DNA of 64,000 bases, taken from NCBI GenBank assembly GCA_021787665.1, contig JAJYLN010000008.1, positions 14,739-78,738 on the forward strand. The letters run 5' to 3'. The first letter of the stretch is position 1. Every line of letters starts with the position of its first letter. Shown piece by piece: positions 47,120 to 55,490 of the stretch. The translations under genes and the position numbers were made by a program. The notes under the pieces are model-generated. The model was not told the origin of the DNA and made no database searches. It saw only the letters and a program-made list of their open reading frames with translations. Source of the stretch: a bacterium. Its GTDB lineage: Bacteria > JAMCPX01.

Positions 47120-48454
47120 CTAAATGAACTTGTCTATGAACCGTGTCGTGATATTGCCGAGCAGGAAGTCCTTGCTCGCGAGTATCTTCTTGTGCAGGGG
47201 TATGTTTGTCTTGATGCCCTCGATCACGAACTCATCGAGTGCCCTTTGCATCCTCCGTATGGACCTGTCGCGGTCGTCCGCCCATACGATGAGCTTGGCC
47301 ACGAGCGAGTCGTAATACGGTGGGACGTCATAGCCCGGATACGCATGACCATCGACCCTTACCCATGGTCCGCCCGGCTGGAGGTACGTCGTGATCTTCC
47401 CGGCAGACGGAACAAGGGTCTGCGGGTCCTCAGCGTTTATCCTGCACTCTATTGCATGCCCCTTGACCCTGATATCCCTCTGCGACATCGTCATCTTCTC
47501 GCCGCCCGCTATCCTGATCTGCTCGGCCACGATGTCGAGGCCGGTCACCAGTTCGGTCACCGGGTGCTCGACCTGCAGTCTGGTGTTCATCTCCATAAAA
47601 TAGAACTTCCCTTTCTCGTCGAGGAGGAATTCTATGGTACCCGGACCCCGGTAGCCGATGTGCCGCGCTATCCTGACGGCGGTATCGTTCATCCTGTTCC
47701 TCAGCTTGTCGTCGACCGCGACCGAGGGGGCCTCCTCGATGAACTTCTGGTGTCTCCGCTGGATCGAGCATTCCCTCTCTCCCAGTGCAACCACACCGCC
47801 GTTCCCGTCTCCGATGATCTGGATCTCTATGTGGCGTACGAACTCGAAATACTTCTCGATATACAACGAGGCGTTGCCGAAAGCAGACTTCGCCTCGGAC
47901 CGTGCGATCTTGATGATGTTCGGTATCTGGTCTTCGTCATAGATGATCTTCATGCCCCTTCCGCCACCGCCCTCTGCGGCCTTCACGATGAGGGGTAACC
48001 CGATGTCCTTTGCCGTCCGTATGGCGTGCTGTTCGTCCTCTATCTCCTGGAATGTGCCCGGGAGGACCTGGATACCGAGCCCGTCCACATACTCCCTTGC
48101 CTTGAGCTTGTTCCCCATGAGCTCTATGTCCTGGGGCTTGGGGCCTATGAATTTCAGGCCGGCCTGCTCGCAAACCTCGGCAAACCCCGGGTCCTCGGAC
48201 AGGAAGCCGTAGCCCGGATGAATGGCGTCAGCCCCTTTTATCTGGGCCGCGCTGATAAGGGCCGGCGCATTGAGGTAGCTGCTTTTGCTCTGTGCCGGGC
48301 CTATGCATACCTTCTCGTCGGCCAGTCTGGTATGCATCGCAGCCTCGTCTGCCGTGGAGTAGACCGCGACCGACCGTATGCCGAGCTCTCTGAGCGCCCG
48401 TATAATCCGTATCGCTATTTCGCCCCTGTTCGCTACCAGCACCTTCGAGAACAT
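47120..48454 (-). CDS. accC: Acetyl-CoA carboxylase, biotin carboxylase subunit
   Basis: 444 residues. N-terminal V-L-V-A-N-R-G-E-I-A-I-R-I-I-R-A and H-P-G-Y-G-F-L-S-E, the ATP-grasp glycine loop G-G-G-G-R-G-M-K-I, F-M-E-M-N-T-R-L-Q-V-E-H-P-V-T-E and the C-terminal domain are complete. Carboxylates biotin on AccB in fatty acid synthesis. Follows accB by 14 bases, with GGAGTGAAGC before the ATG. Carboxyltransferase genes (accA/accD) are not in the window. Confidence 0.95.
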   Translation of the reverse strand: MFSKVLVANRGEIAIRIIRALRELGIRSVAVYSTADEAAMHTRLADEKVCIGPAQSKSSYLNAPALISAAQIKGADAIHPGYGFLSEDPGFAEVCEQAGLKFIGPKPQDIELMGNKLKAREYVDGLGIQVLPGTFQEIEDEQHAIRTAKDIGLPLIVKAAEGGGGRGMKIIYDEDQIPNIIKIARSEAKSAFGNASLYIEKYFEFVRHIEIQIIGDGNGGVVALGERECSIQRRHQKFIEEAPSVAVDDKLRNRMNDTAVRIARHIGYRGPGTIEFLLDEKGKFYFMEMNTRLQVEHPVTELVTGLDIVAEQIRIAGGEKMTMSQRDIRVKGHAIECRINAEDPQTLVPSAGKITTYLQPGGPWVRVDGHAYPGYDVPPYYDSLVAKLIVWADDRDRSIRRMQRALDEFVIEGIKTNIPLHKKILASKDFLLGNITTRFIDKFI

Positions 48455-48468
48455 GCTTCACTCCTCCC

Positions 48469-48918
48469 TTAGCCAGCGGGATCGATAATGAAAAGGGGCT
48501 CACCGAACTCCACCGGATCTCCGTCTTTCTTGAGGACCTGTTTGATCGTGCCGTCCGCATCCGCCTCTATCGTGTTCATAAGCTTCATCGCCTCGACGAT
48601 GCCTATGGTCTGTCCCTTTTTGACTCGTGTACCGATATCCACGAATGGCTTCTCGCTCGGAGAGGGAGCGCAATAGAAGGTGCCGACAAACGGCGAATTG
48701 ACGCTTACCATGCCGCTCTCGGCGGCGATCTCCGCCGCCACGGCTTCCTGCTTCGCATCTGCCGGCTCCGCAGACCTGGCCTTCTGTTCGTGTCGCACGG
48801 CGCCCGTCGCAGACCTCGTTATACGTATCTTCTCGTCACCGCTGCTGTACTCTATTTCGACTATGTCTTTTCCCTCGATAAGTTCGATGAGCTCTTTTAT
48901 ATCGTCTATCTTCATCAT
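48469..48918 (-). CDS. accB: Acetyl-CoA carboxylase biotin carboxyl carrier protein
   Basis: 149 residues. An N-terminal docking helix (D-I-K-E-L-I-E-L-I-E) and an Ala-rich linker are followed by the biotinyl domain with E-A-M-K-L-M-N, where the Lys is biotinylated, and the thumb region P-S-E-K-P-F-V-D-I-G. Overlaps the peptidase gene before it by four bases. An efp gene, often found between pepP and accB, is absent here. Confidence 0.95.
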   Translation of the reverse strand: MMKIDDIKELIELIEGKDIVEIEYSSGDEKIRITRSATGAVRHEQKARSAEPADAKQEAVAAEIAAESGMVSVNSPFVGTFYCAPSPSEKPFVDIGTRVKKGQTIGIVEAMKLMNTIEADADGTIKQVLKKDGDPVEFGEPLFIIDPAG

Positions 48919-49982
48919 ACCTCCAGATTTATGATAGGGACGTTCCTCTTTGTCAGAACCTCCTTATCACTGACCGAGAGATACACCATGCTCTCGATCC
49001 TTACCCCTCCCCAGTCTGGTATGTAAACGCCCGGCTCTATGGTAAATACCATGCCGCTTTTCAGGACATCTTTCGAGCTATAGTTTATGGATGGAGATTC
49101 ATGGACATCCAGGCCGACCCCGTGTCCGAGCGCATGACCGAAATACCTGCCGTAGCCTTTTTTGTCAAGGGAATCCCTTGCCACCTTGTCCAGCGTGGAC
49201 GCATGCACCCCCGGCCTTGCAGCGTCTATTGCCCTGTCGTGTGCCTCCAGAACCGCGCGGTATACTTTCTCCGCATCGGTGTCCCATCTTTTCATAAAGA
49301 AGGTGTGCGTTTCGTCGGAGTGATACCCCCGGTACAGCGCCCCGAAATCGCACAGCATCAGCCTCTTATCCCGCAGCGAGACGTCGTTCGAGGGGATCGC
49401 GTGTGCGTAGGCCGCTCTCTCGTCCAACGCCACGACCGTATCGAACGATACTCCGTCCGCCCCTGCACGTACCATTTCGAGGTCGAGCCGCGCCGCGACC
49501 TGTTTCTCCGTCATGTCAGCAGTAAGGCCTCTGAGCAGGGCGCTCAACGCGCCGGCGCTCGACTCAGCGGCCTTCCTGATACAGTCTATCTCGTACCTTT
49601 CCTTGACGGCGCGAAGCTTCAGCAGGTGGTCGTCCAGGAGATGAAACCGCTGTCTGCCGATGCCCGAAGCTATGAGCATGAAGTCCCTGTACGAGATCCC
49701 CGTGCCATCGATACCTATAGATCTGAACCTCCTGATGAAGCTGTTCAGCTCCGCTGCCGGCCGCTTCGCCTCGATGATCTCGATGTCCTTAATGTTCTGT
49801 CGAGCATAGATACCGAACCTCGGATCAACGAAGAGTCTCATGCCCGAGTCGCTCAACACAAGGTATCCTTCCTCATACTCATACCCGGCGAAGTAGAACT
49901 TATTGGCCTTTGAAGCTATGACCGCAGCATCGAGGTTCAACTCGGACAGGAGCCTCACGAAGCCTTTCAACGCCTGTTTCAT
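48915..49982 (-). CDS. M24 metallopeptidase (Xaa-Pro aminopeptidase/dipeptidase)
   Basis: 355 residues. A creatinase-like N-terminal domain (1-125) precedes the pita-bread fold. Metal ligands are visible in L-C-D-F-G-A-L-Y, Y-H-S-D-E-T-H-T-F, G-H-A-L-G-H-G-V-G-L-D-V-H-E, I-E-P-G-V-Y-I-P and R-I-E-S-M-V. Cleaves X-Pro bonds in the cytoplasm. ATGA overlap with accB puts it at the head of the pepP-accB-accC unit. Confidence 0.92.
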   Translation of the reverse strand: MKQALKGFVRLLSELNLDAAVIASKANKFYFAGYEYEEGYLVLSDSGMRLFVDPRFGIYARQNIKDIEIIEAKRPAAELNSFIRRFRSIGIDGTGISYRDFMLIASGIGRQRFHLLDDHLLKLRAVKERYEIDCIRKAAESSAGALSALLRGLTADMTEKQVAARLDLEMVRAGADGVSFDTVVALDERAAYAHAIPSNDVSLRDKRLMLCDFGALYRGYHSDETHTFFMKRWDTDAEKVYRAVLEAHDRAIDAARPGVHASTLDKVARDSLDKKGYGRYFGHALGHGVGLDVHESPSINYSSKDVLKSGMVFTIEPGVYIPDWGGVRIESMVYLSVSDKEVLTKRNVPIINLEV

Positions 49983-50075
49983 ATATTCGCCCGCTCTCTT
50001 TGCCGCTTTTCGGGGCCACCGCTCTTCTGCTCGCCCGCCCGGAGGACGCGCGAGGGGAGGGCATGCGAAGGTGGA

Positions 50076-50435
50076 TCAGAATTCCTTCGACAGGCCCAGG
50101 ATGTTCTTGCGGATCAGAAACCTTCCTTTGCCTATACCGGCGCTGTTTTTTATGGCAAGCATGATGAAGTAGTCCTGATTGATGTTCCGGACAATCAAGG
50201 TGGTGTCACGGTACTCGACGACGATCTGCTCAGGACCTTCAAACCCAAGGTTCTGCGACGCGTCCGCGATGCTCCTGATGAGGGCCGTGTACTCCACACC
50301 GACGTTCTGAAAGTCCAACGTCTCGTCTTCTTTTATGTACTCCTCGACAACGATACCGTCCATCCCCATGATGAGTCCGCCTCTGCTGTCCTTCGTGTTG
50401 TCCACTATCTGCTGTAAGATTTCCAGAAATGCCAT
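50076..50435 (-). CDS. Roadblock/LC7-domain protein
   Basis: 119 residues covering one roadblock/LC7 domain: L-Q-Q-I-V-D-N-T-K-D-S-R-G-G-L-I-M-G-M-D-G-I-V-V, then Y-T-A-L-I-R-S-I-A-D-A-S, and D-Y-F-I-M-L-A-I near the end. In bacteria such proteins partner with small GTPases (MglA-type) or act as dimerising scaffolds. The ATG directly abuts the stop of the TPR gene with no gap, so they are coupled. No GTPase gene is in the window. Confidence 0.85.
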   Translation of the reverse strand: MAFLEILQQIVDNTKDSRGGLIMGMDGIVVEEYIKEDETLDFQNVGVEYTALIRSIADASQNLGFEGPEQIVVEYRDTTLIVRNINQDYFIMLAIKNSAGIGKGRFLIRKNILGLSKEF

Positions 50436-52061
50436 TTATCCTCCTTTTTTTATTTTATCCAGCCAGGAATTCAATCTCTTCATATTCTCTTTTACCGAAT
50501 CCGCCTCCTCCGCTCTGAACGGCTTCGGCTCGTGTTCCCTCAATGCAGCGATTTTTTCTCTCTCGATCTCCGCACCTTGTTCCTCCGGCTGCTTTGATTC
50601 CATGAGCTTCTTCACCTTAATAAATTTTGTGCGGATAATGGAGCTTTCCGGGCTCTTTACCAGGATCTTCTTGTAGATCTCATAGGCCTTGTCGAAATGG
50701 CCCTGCTTGACATAGAGGTCTGCCATGGTGATCGTCTGGATGTCCTCAGGCTCCGTCCCTGCAGGCTGCTCAGCTTTTTCTTCCCCGGGCTGCGGTGAGC
50801 CGGCCGCCTCTTCAACGGAGAGACCCGGCCGGACCTCTCCGGCACCCATAGCTGCAGGCGCAGCCTCCTGGAGGGCAGGACCACCTTCTGTGACTCCTGC
50901 CCCTTCGATGATGGGTGTCGCCCCAGCTCCCTGAGTTTGCCCATCAGCCTTGAGATCGGGCTCCTGCTCAGGCCCCTGAGTGACCTCGCTGCCCTGGCCC
51001 CCGGCATCCTGTAGTCGCTGTCCCTCGTCCGGCGGTACCGCTCCTTCTGCCGGGGCTGCAGGCGCTGCCTGAGGCTGTGTCGGGGCCTCATCCTGTCGGG
51101 GGAGTCCGGACAGGTCAGTAAAGACCGCCTCTATCTCGTCTGCCCTTGCTTCTTCTCTCATGTCCGCATGGCCGTCCGGCAGCACATGATCCGTCTCAGC
51201 GGGCCGGGCAGTCGCTTCCCCGACTGTACCTGTAGATATGTTTTCCGGTGCTTCCGAAGGTGCTTCTGGCGGTATCTCAGGGGCGACCTCGGCCTGCTCC
51301 GGAGCAGGCACATTCCCGGCAACAGCCGGAGGTATATCGTGCTCGGCCGCGCGATCGGTTTCTATCGATGCAGTCGCCATGCCCGTAGCCGGTGTAGGCG
51401 CTTCTTCCTTTATTTCCGGAGCGGACTGCTGCTGGTCCGCCGGCCCCTGTGTGGACGATACGGACTGCTGTACCTCAACCATCTCGGTCTTCTCGGACAC
51501 CGCGGGAGGCGCGGCCTGTACCGTTTCGGGTGCTGAAGGCCCGGCAGGAATAGGCGGTGATACCGGCGGTGTGCGTTCCTGCTTCGGTGCTGTCTGGCCC
51601 TCCAGCCCCGCAGGGGGATTGGTCAGCTCTTTGAGCTGCGCCGCGGCTTCCTTGTCATTCGGCGACAGGTACGTGACCGTCTTCAATTCTTTGATTGCGG
51701 TCGCGGAGTCCGATTTTTTTATAGAGATATCCGCGATAAGCTTATGCGCGATGATATTGTCCGGCGTAACCTTTATGACCCGCTGCAGCTCATCGATCGC
51801 CTTCTCGAAGTCTCCCCGGTCATAGTATGCCCTGCCGAGGGCTGCCCTGCCGCTGATATAGTTCGGGTTGTGCTTCAGTCCCTCGCTGGCGACCGCTATA
51901 GCTTCGTCAAGCAGGCCGCCTTTCCTGTATGCCTCACTCAATGCCGCAAATACCGGTGATCGGGGGTCCTTACGCAGCATTTGAACATATTTCTCTATCT
52001 CCGGCGTTACAGCGAACCTGCTCTCCTTCTTTTCCTGAGGAGGCTGACGCTTTTCATCCAT
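50436..52061 (-). CDS. TPR protein with long Pro/Ala/Glu-rich linker
   Basis: 541 residues. The N-terminal TPR array spans about 20-160 (S-P-V-F-A-A-L-S-E-A-Y-R-K-G-G-L-L-D-E-A-I, G-R-A-A-L-G-R-A-Y-Y-D-R-G-D-F-E-K-A-I). A low-complexity linker of roughly 250 residues (about 165-425) follows, rich in Pro, Ala, Glu and Gln, probably disordered. A last TPR (about 440-480: A-D-L-Y-V-K-Q-G-H-F-D-K-A-Y-E-I-Y) and a charged C-terminal helix end the protein. Cytoplasmic, with no signal peptide. The start lacks a Shine-Dalgarno sequence but fits a leaderless promoter. Probably a scaffold for the roadblock protein. Confidence 0.85.
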   Translation of the reverse strand: MDEKRQPPQEKKESRFAVTPEIEKYVQMLRKDPRSPVFAALSEAYRKGGLLDEAIAVASEGLKHNPNYISGRAALGRAYYDRGDFEKAIDELQRVIKVTPDNIIAHKLIADISIKKSDSATAIKELKTVTYLSPNDKEAAAQLKELTNPPAGLEGQTAPKQERTPPVSPPIPAGPSAPETVQAAPPAVSEKTEMVEVQQSVSSTQGPADQQQSAPEIKEEAPTPATGMATASIETDRAAEHDIPPAVAGNVPAPEQAEVAPEIPPEAPSEAPENISTGTVGEATARPAETDHVLPDGHADMREEARADEIEAVFTDLSGLPRQDEAPTQPQAAPAAPAEGAVPPDEGQRLQDAGGQGSEVTQGPEQEPDLKADGQTQGAGATPIIEGAGVTEGGPALQEAAPAAMGAGEVRPGLSVEEAAGSPQPGEEKAEQPAGTEPEDIQTITMADLYVKQGHFDKAYEIYKKILVKSPESSIIRTKFIKVKKLMESKQPEEQGAEIEREKIAALREHEPKPFRAEEADSVKENMKRLNSWLDKIKKGG

Positions 52062-52066
52062 AAGCT

Positions 52067-52096
52067 ATTAAAATCACAAGCCCGTCCGGGTGTCAA
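52067..52096 (-). promoter_or_regulatory. Promoter of the TPR-roadblock unit, placing +1 at the ATG
   Basis: On the minus strand TTGACA (52096-52091), 18 bases, TTTAAT (52072-52067), then five bases to ATG 52061. The -35 begins exactly 35 bases before the start codon. No other gene lies in 52062-52223. Confidence 0.65.
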
Positions 52097-52223
52097 CCTT
52101 TCGATAGAGCAGATTATTGCGGGCAGGTATCCCAACTACGGTCGCAAAACGACGCAACAAAAGGGAGAAAGCATTCGGCAAAATGGTTTTTCACCGGTGC
52201 AAGATCAACGGTGGCATAGGCGC

Positions 52224-53231
52224 TTATTTTTGTTTTAGTGCCTCCAGGTCGAGCGTCTTCAGCCAATCCATGGTCTTCGCAAACCCCATTTTGAAAGAGA
52301 CCTTCGGCTTCCATCCGAGCTCCCGCCCGGCCCTTTCTATGGAGAACCTGAGCCTGGACCCGAGGTTCTTAACCGTGTACGTCGTCAGCAAGGGCCTCGC
52401 TGTTATGCCGAGCATCTTCCACAGGGACTCCATGGCAATTGCCGCAGCGTAGGCGGCGAAATAAGGAATGCGGGTGTTCACCTGTTTAACGCCGAGTGTC
52501 TCCGCTATCCCCTTGCAGAAGTCTTGCAGCGTGACTGATTCTCCGTCATGCACGAGATAGCCGTTTCCCACGGCCCTCGGGTCCTCCGCGATCAGAAGCA
52601 GAAGATCCACGAGGTTCTCTATGTACGTCGGCCACACAAGCACGTCCTTGCGCCAGAACATGAGCTCGCGTTTCACAATGGCGTCCGCGAGCAGGGGAAC
52701 GAAGGTCTTGTCCCCGGCGCCGTATGCCCAGCAGGGATAAACCATCGTTACCGGGAGCTTGTGCTGTCGGTGATAGCTCCACGCTATCTTCTCCGCCTGG
52801 ATCTTCGCGTCCGGATACGGCTCGTGCCAGGGCCTGAGCGGAAAGCTCTCGTCTATGACCTTGCTCTCGTCCGTGCCGAAGACATCGTTTGTGCTTATAT
52901 CGACGAGCCTCTGTATTCCGACCTCGACGCTGGCCTTGCAGACGTTCTCAACACCCCCTATGGTCACTTCCCGGAACAGCCGCCACGGTGCCCAATCCGT
53001 GACGACAGCTGCGCAATTAAAGACGATGTCCATGCCGGATACGGCAGCCTTCACCTCGTCATAGTTCCTGATGTCTCCGTGGTATACCTCGACACCCTTT
53101 TTCTCCAGTCCGGCCTCTTCCGGGTCGCCGGGAAGCACGAATGCCCGTACGCTGTTTCCCTTACGGAGGATTTCCTGTACAAGGTTGCTGCCGATGAACC
53201 CGGTCGCGCCTGTTACGAGTACCTTCTTCAT
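52224..53231 (-). CDS. NAD-dependent epimerase/dehydratase (extended SDR), second copy
   Basis: 335 residues from ATG 53231, with AAGGAGG 8 bases upstream. Rossmann motif T-G-A-T-G-F-I-G at the N-terminus, D-I-S-T-N-D-V-F-G in the Ser/Thr strand, and Y-P-D-A-K as the catalytic Tyr/Lys. C-terminal text L-G-W-K-P-K-V-S-F-K is typical of 3-beta-HSD-like SDRs. It is a paralogue of 17158-18150. Substrate unknown: nucleotide sugar, flavonoid-like or hopanoid/steroid-like compounds are all possible. Divergent from the exported protein at 53372. Confidence 0.85.
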   Translation of the reverse strand: MKKVLVTGATGFIGSNLVQEILRKGNSVRAFVLPGDPEEAGLEKKGVEVYHGDIRNYDEVKAAVSGMDIVFNCAAVVTDWAPWRLFREVTIGGVENVCKASVEVGIQRLVDISTNDVFGTDESKVIDESFPLRPWHEPYPDAKIQAEKIAWSYHRQHKLPVTMVYPCWAYGAGDKTFVPLLADAIVKRELMFWRKDVLVWPTYIENLVDLLLLIAEDPRAVGNGYLVHDGESVTLQDFCKGIAETLGVKQVNTRIPYFAAYAAAIAMESLWKMLGITARPLLTTYTVKNLGSRLRFSIERAGRELGWKPKVSFKMGFAKTMDWLKTLDLEALKQK

Positions 53232-53371
53232 ACAAGCCTCCTTACCTCGAATGCCTTCATGTCCGATAGATACCATACTACGAACGAGAACGGCAAGGGA
53301 TAAGAACCGATTATGTTTGCTGCCGGGGACCGTCTATGCTAAAAAAATCTACTATACTCACGGAGGATGTA

Positions 53372-54790
53372 ATGAGAAAAGCTGTACGGATGTCTGTGTT
53401 GGTAGGCCTGTTGCTTACCTTTACTGTCTCCGCCTTTGCGAAGGCAGGACCTGTGTTCGACAGAAGGTTCGACCCAGTCGTTGTCCCGGGCTCTGACCTT
53501 GCGCCCTTTATCGGCCACACGATAGCCGACCTCAGGCTGTACAAGGTGGAGTCCCATAATCGTTTGCAGATGGTCCGGGCTATCCCTTTTCAAATCGACG
53601 AGCGGGACAAATACGGAGACTGGCACTTCGATTTCGACAAGCACGGTACATACGTTCCCTACAAGAGGCATTCACTCGCGTCGCAGGATGAATTGGTATT
53701 CATGTCGAAGGACGCCGGGGCGAGGCTCGTCGGGAACGGCGCAGCCTTCGATCGCGGCCTTGCTGTAAACGGCCGGGCAGGCCAGAAGGTGAGTACACCG
53801 GTGGTGGCAGGGATTGTCGAAATAAAGCTCACAGACCCGCTCAATGATGCGCATGCGTACGTCTATCTTGCATACTTCAAGAGTGATCCGCCTGCCCTGT
53901 CTCCGGTACGGTACGTGCGGTACGATCCGGCAGCAGACAGGATCTATGGCACGCTATACGATATGGGGTTTTCCAAAAAGGCACCCGTGTCCTACGACTA
54001 CTATGTTATACCGAAGTCGGCGGGCGGCGAGGGAATCAATATCTTCGACAGGTTCAAGATGCGGCTCGATATAAGCACCTTCCTGTTCAGCATGCATAGA
54101 GACGAGGATGACTTCAAGTCAAGGCTGGTCGGTTACATCCAGGGACCGGTCAGGGTCATACGGAGGGTCGCAAACTCGATGGACGTCGTGTGGGGCATCC
54201 AGTCATCGTCCGTGCTCTCGGATAGCATGTATTACTATGACTATTTCCAGTTTCCCACGATCGTCAACATCCCGATAGACATGCGCAAGCTCTACGTGAT
54301 AAAAAAGGCGAAGCTCATAACGACGACCGATTTCAACCACAACGCGATAGGCATGTTCTTCTATAACTCGAACAATCTGAAAGGCATCGAGATCACCGGA
54401 AGGATGAGCAAAGCACAGGAAGACCTCAACAGATCTCCGTACGACTGGGCCGTCGTGGCCGGGCCGCAGGGAGCATGGATGAATAGGGTCGTGATGGGCA
54501 AGGACGTGCCTTTCACGAAGGACCTTTACTACGTCGACGACCGGACTAAGCTTGATCCGCCGGAAAACGAGCCCGGGCAGATAGGAAGCACCGGGTATGA
54601 CTTCGGCAATCTGTTGAAGGCCAACAAGGGCACATACACCTTTACATCGTACATCTATGTACCCATCGGGTATAGGCCCGGCGACGAGCGGCCGTGGCTC
54701 AATATCATCGACCACCCGATCACGTATATCGTCTCTTACGACCACAAGCAGGTCGTACCCGTGAAGTTCGTGCCGGAGAAGAAAAAATAA
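53372..54790 (+). CDS. Exported protein of unknown function (472 aa)
   Basis: Start ATG 53372, with CGGAGG 7 bases upstream; the frame open from 53336 is not supported. The signal peptide is R-K-A-V-R-M-S-V-L-V-G-L-L-L-T-F-T-V-S-A-F-A-K-A. The mature part has many aromatic-rich strands (D-W-H-F-D-F-D-K-H-G, A-Y-V-Y-L-A-Y-F-K) and a Y-Y-Y-D-Y-F-Q-F-P region, suggesting a beta-sandwich or barrel-like periplasmic or surface protein. It ends E-K-K-K. No family is recognised. It is adjacent to two more exported proteins on the other strand. Confidence 0.78.
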   Translation: MRKAVRMSVLVGLLLTFTVSAFAKAGPVFDRRFDPVVVPGSDLAPFIGHTIADLRLYKVESHNRLQMVRAIPFQIDERDKYGDWHFDFDKHGTYVPYKRHSLASQDELVFMSKDAGARLVGNGAAFDRGLAVNGRAGQKVSTPVVAGIVEIKLTDPLNDAHAYVYLAYFKSDPPALSPVRYVRYDPAADRIYGTLYDMGFSKKAPVSYDYYVIPKSAGGEGINIFDRFKMRLDISTFLFSMHRDEDDFKSRLVGYIQGPVRVIRRVANSMDVVWGIQSSSVLSDSMYYYDYFQFPTIVNIPIDMRKLYVIKKAKLITTTDFNHNAIGMFFYNSNNLKGIEITGRMSKAQEDLNRSPYDWAVVAGPQGAWMNRVVMGKDVPFTKDLYYVDDRTKLDPPENEPGQIGSTGYDFGNLLKANKGTYTFTSYIYVPIGYRPGDERPWLNIIDHPITYIVSYDHKQVVPVKFVPEKKK

Positions 54791-54793
54791 GGG

Positions 54794-55366
54794 CTACAAC
54801 ACTACCATCAGATCCACAACATTCGATTCCACGCCGTTGACCGAGACGGATGCCCTGTACTCACCGGGGGCGAGGCCTCTCGGCAGGGTAAGCACTGCCA
54901 TGTTCCCGTTTCCATCGGCCTTTGTGTACCACGTGTCATAAGGTATGGCTGCATGGTGCTCAGCAGACTTTGGCGCGAGGGTTACGCTGACCTCGGATCC
55001 CGGTGCCGGCGGTGTGGCAAGGTTTACGTTGAGCCCCAGCCTGTCCCCGGGGCGGACATAAAAGGAATCTATCCGTATCGTCGTCGTGTGCCTTCTCTTG
55101 TCCCTTCTCCACTCTATTCTTCTCCCTCGCCTGCCGGTGTATATTGCGCCGGTGCTGAAATCGACCGCCAGCGCTATTGCCCCCGGAATGAAACCAGGAA
55201 TAAACCACAGTATATCCATGACCAGCGTTTCCCCGTCGATCTCACCCGGCCGGTTGCCCCTGCGCCACGGATAGAGAATATAGCCGCAATCGACGGACGT
55301 GACCGCCATCAACACCAGAACTGCCACCGTCATAAAACGGGACCCGATAAACCTTTTCATCATCAC
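54794..55366 (-). CDS. Small envelope protein with YxYPxRRG-type N-terminus
   Basis: 190 residues. A hydrophobic N-terminus ends in S-V-D-C-G-Y-I-L-Y-P-W-R-R-G-N, with a Cys suitable for lipidation though the lipobox is imperfect. A second hydrophobic stretch (W-F-I-P-G-F-I-P-G-A-I-A-L-A-V-D-F-S-T-G-A-I-Y) follows. This N-terminal block resembles a recurring bacterial lipoprotein pattern. The C-terminal half reads like an Ig-like beta-sandwich (A-P-G-E-Y-R-A-S-V-S-V-N-G-V-E-S-N-V-V-D). Its stop is 3 bases from that of the convergent neighbour. Confidence 0.65.
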   Translation of the reverse strand: MMMKRFIGSRFMTVAVLVLMAVTSVDCGYILYPWRRGNRPGEIDGETLVMDILWFIPGFIPGAIALAVDFSTGAIYTGRRGRRIEWRRDKRRHTTTIRIDSFYVRPGDRLGLNVNLATPPAPGSEVSVTLAPKSAEHHAAIPYDTWYTKADGNGNMAVLTLPRGLAPGEYRASVSVNGVESNVVDLMVVL

Positions 55367-55490
55367 TCCTTGTCCGACTTTCTCAGCCGCTTTCCCAACG
55401 GCGCGTTTGTGTACTCCCCTTAAAAAGACTTATTGATTTAAATTAGACCTATAAAGCAATCTCTCAAAATATTCAACGGCTGGCTCGATC

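Noticed and set aside
47069-47998. 309-codon plus-strand frame opposite accC
   Set aside because: The accC reading has complete ATP-grasp motifs, whereas this one has none.
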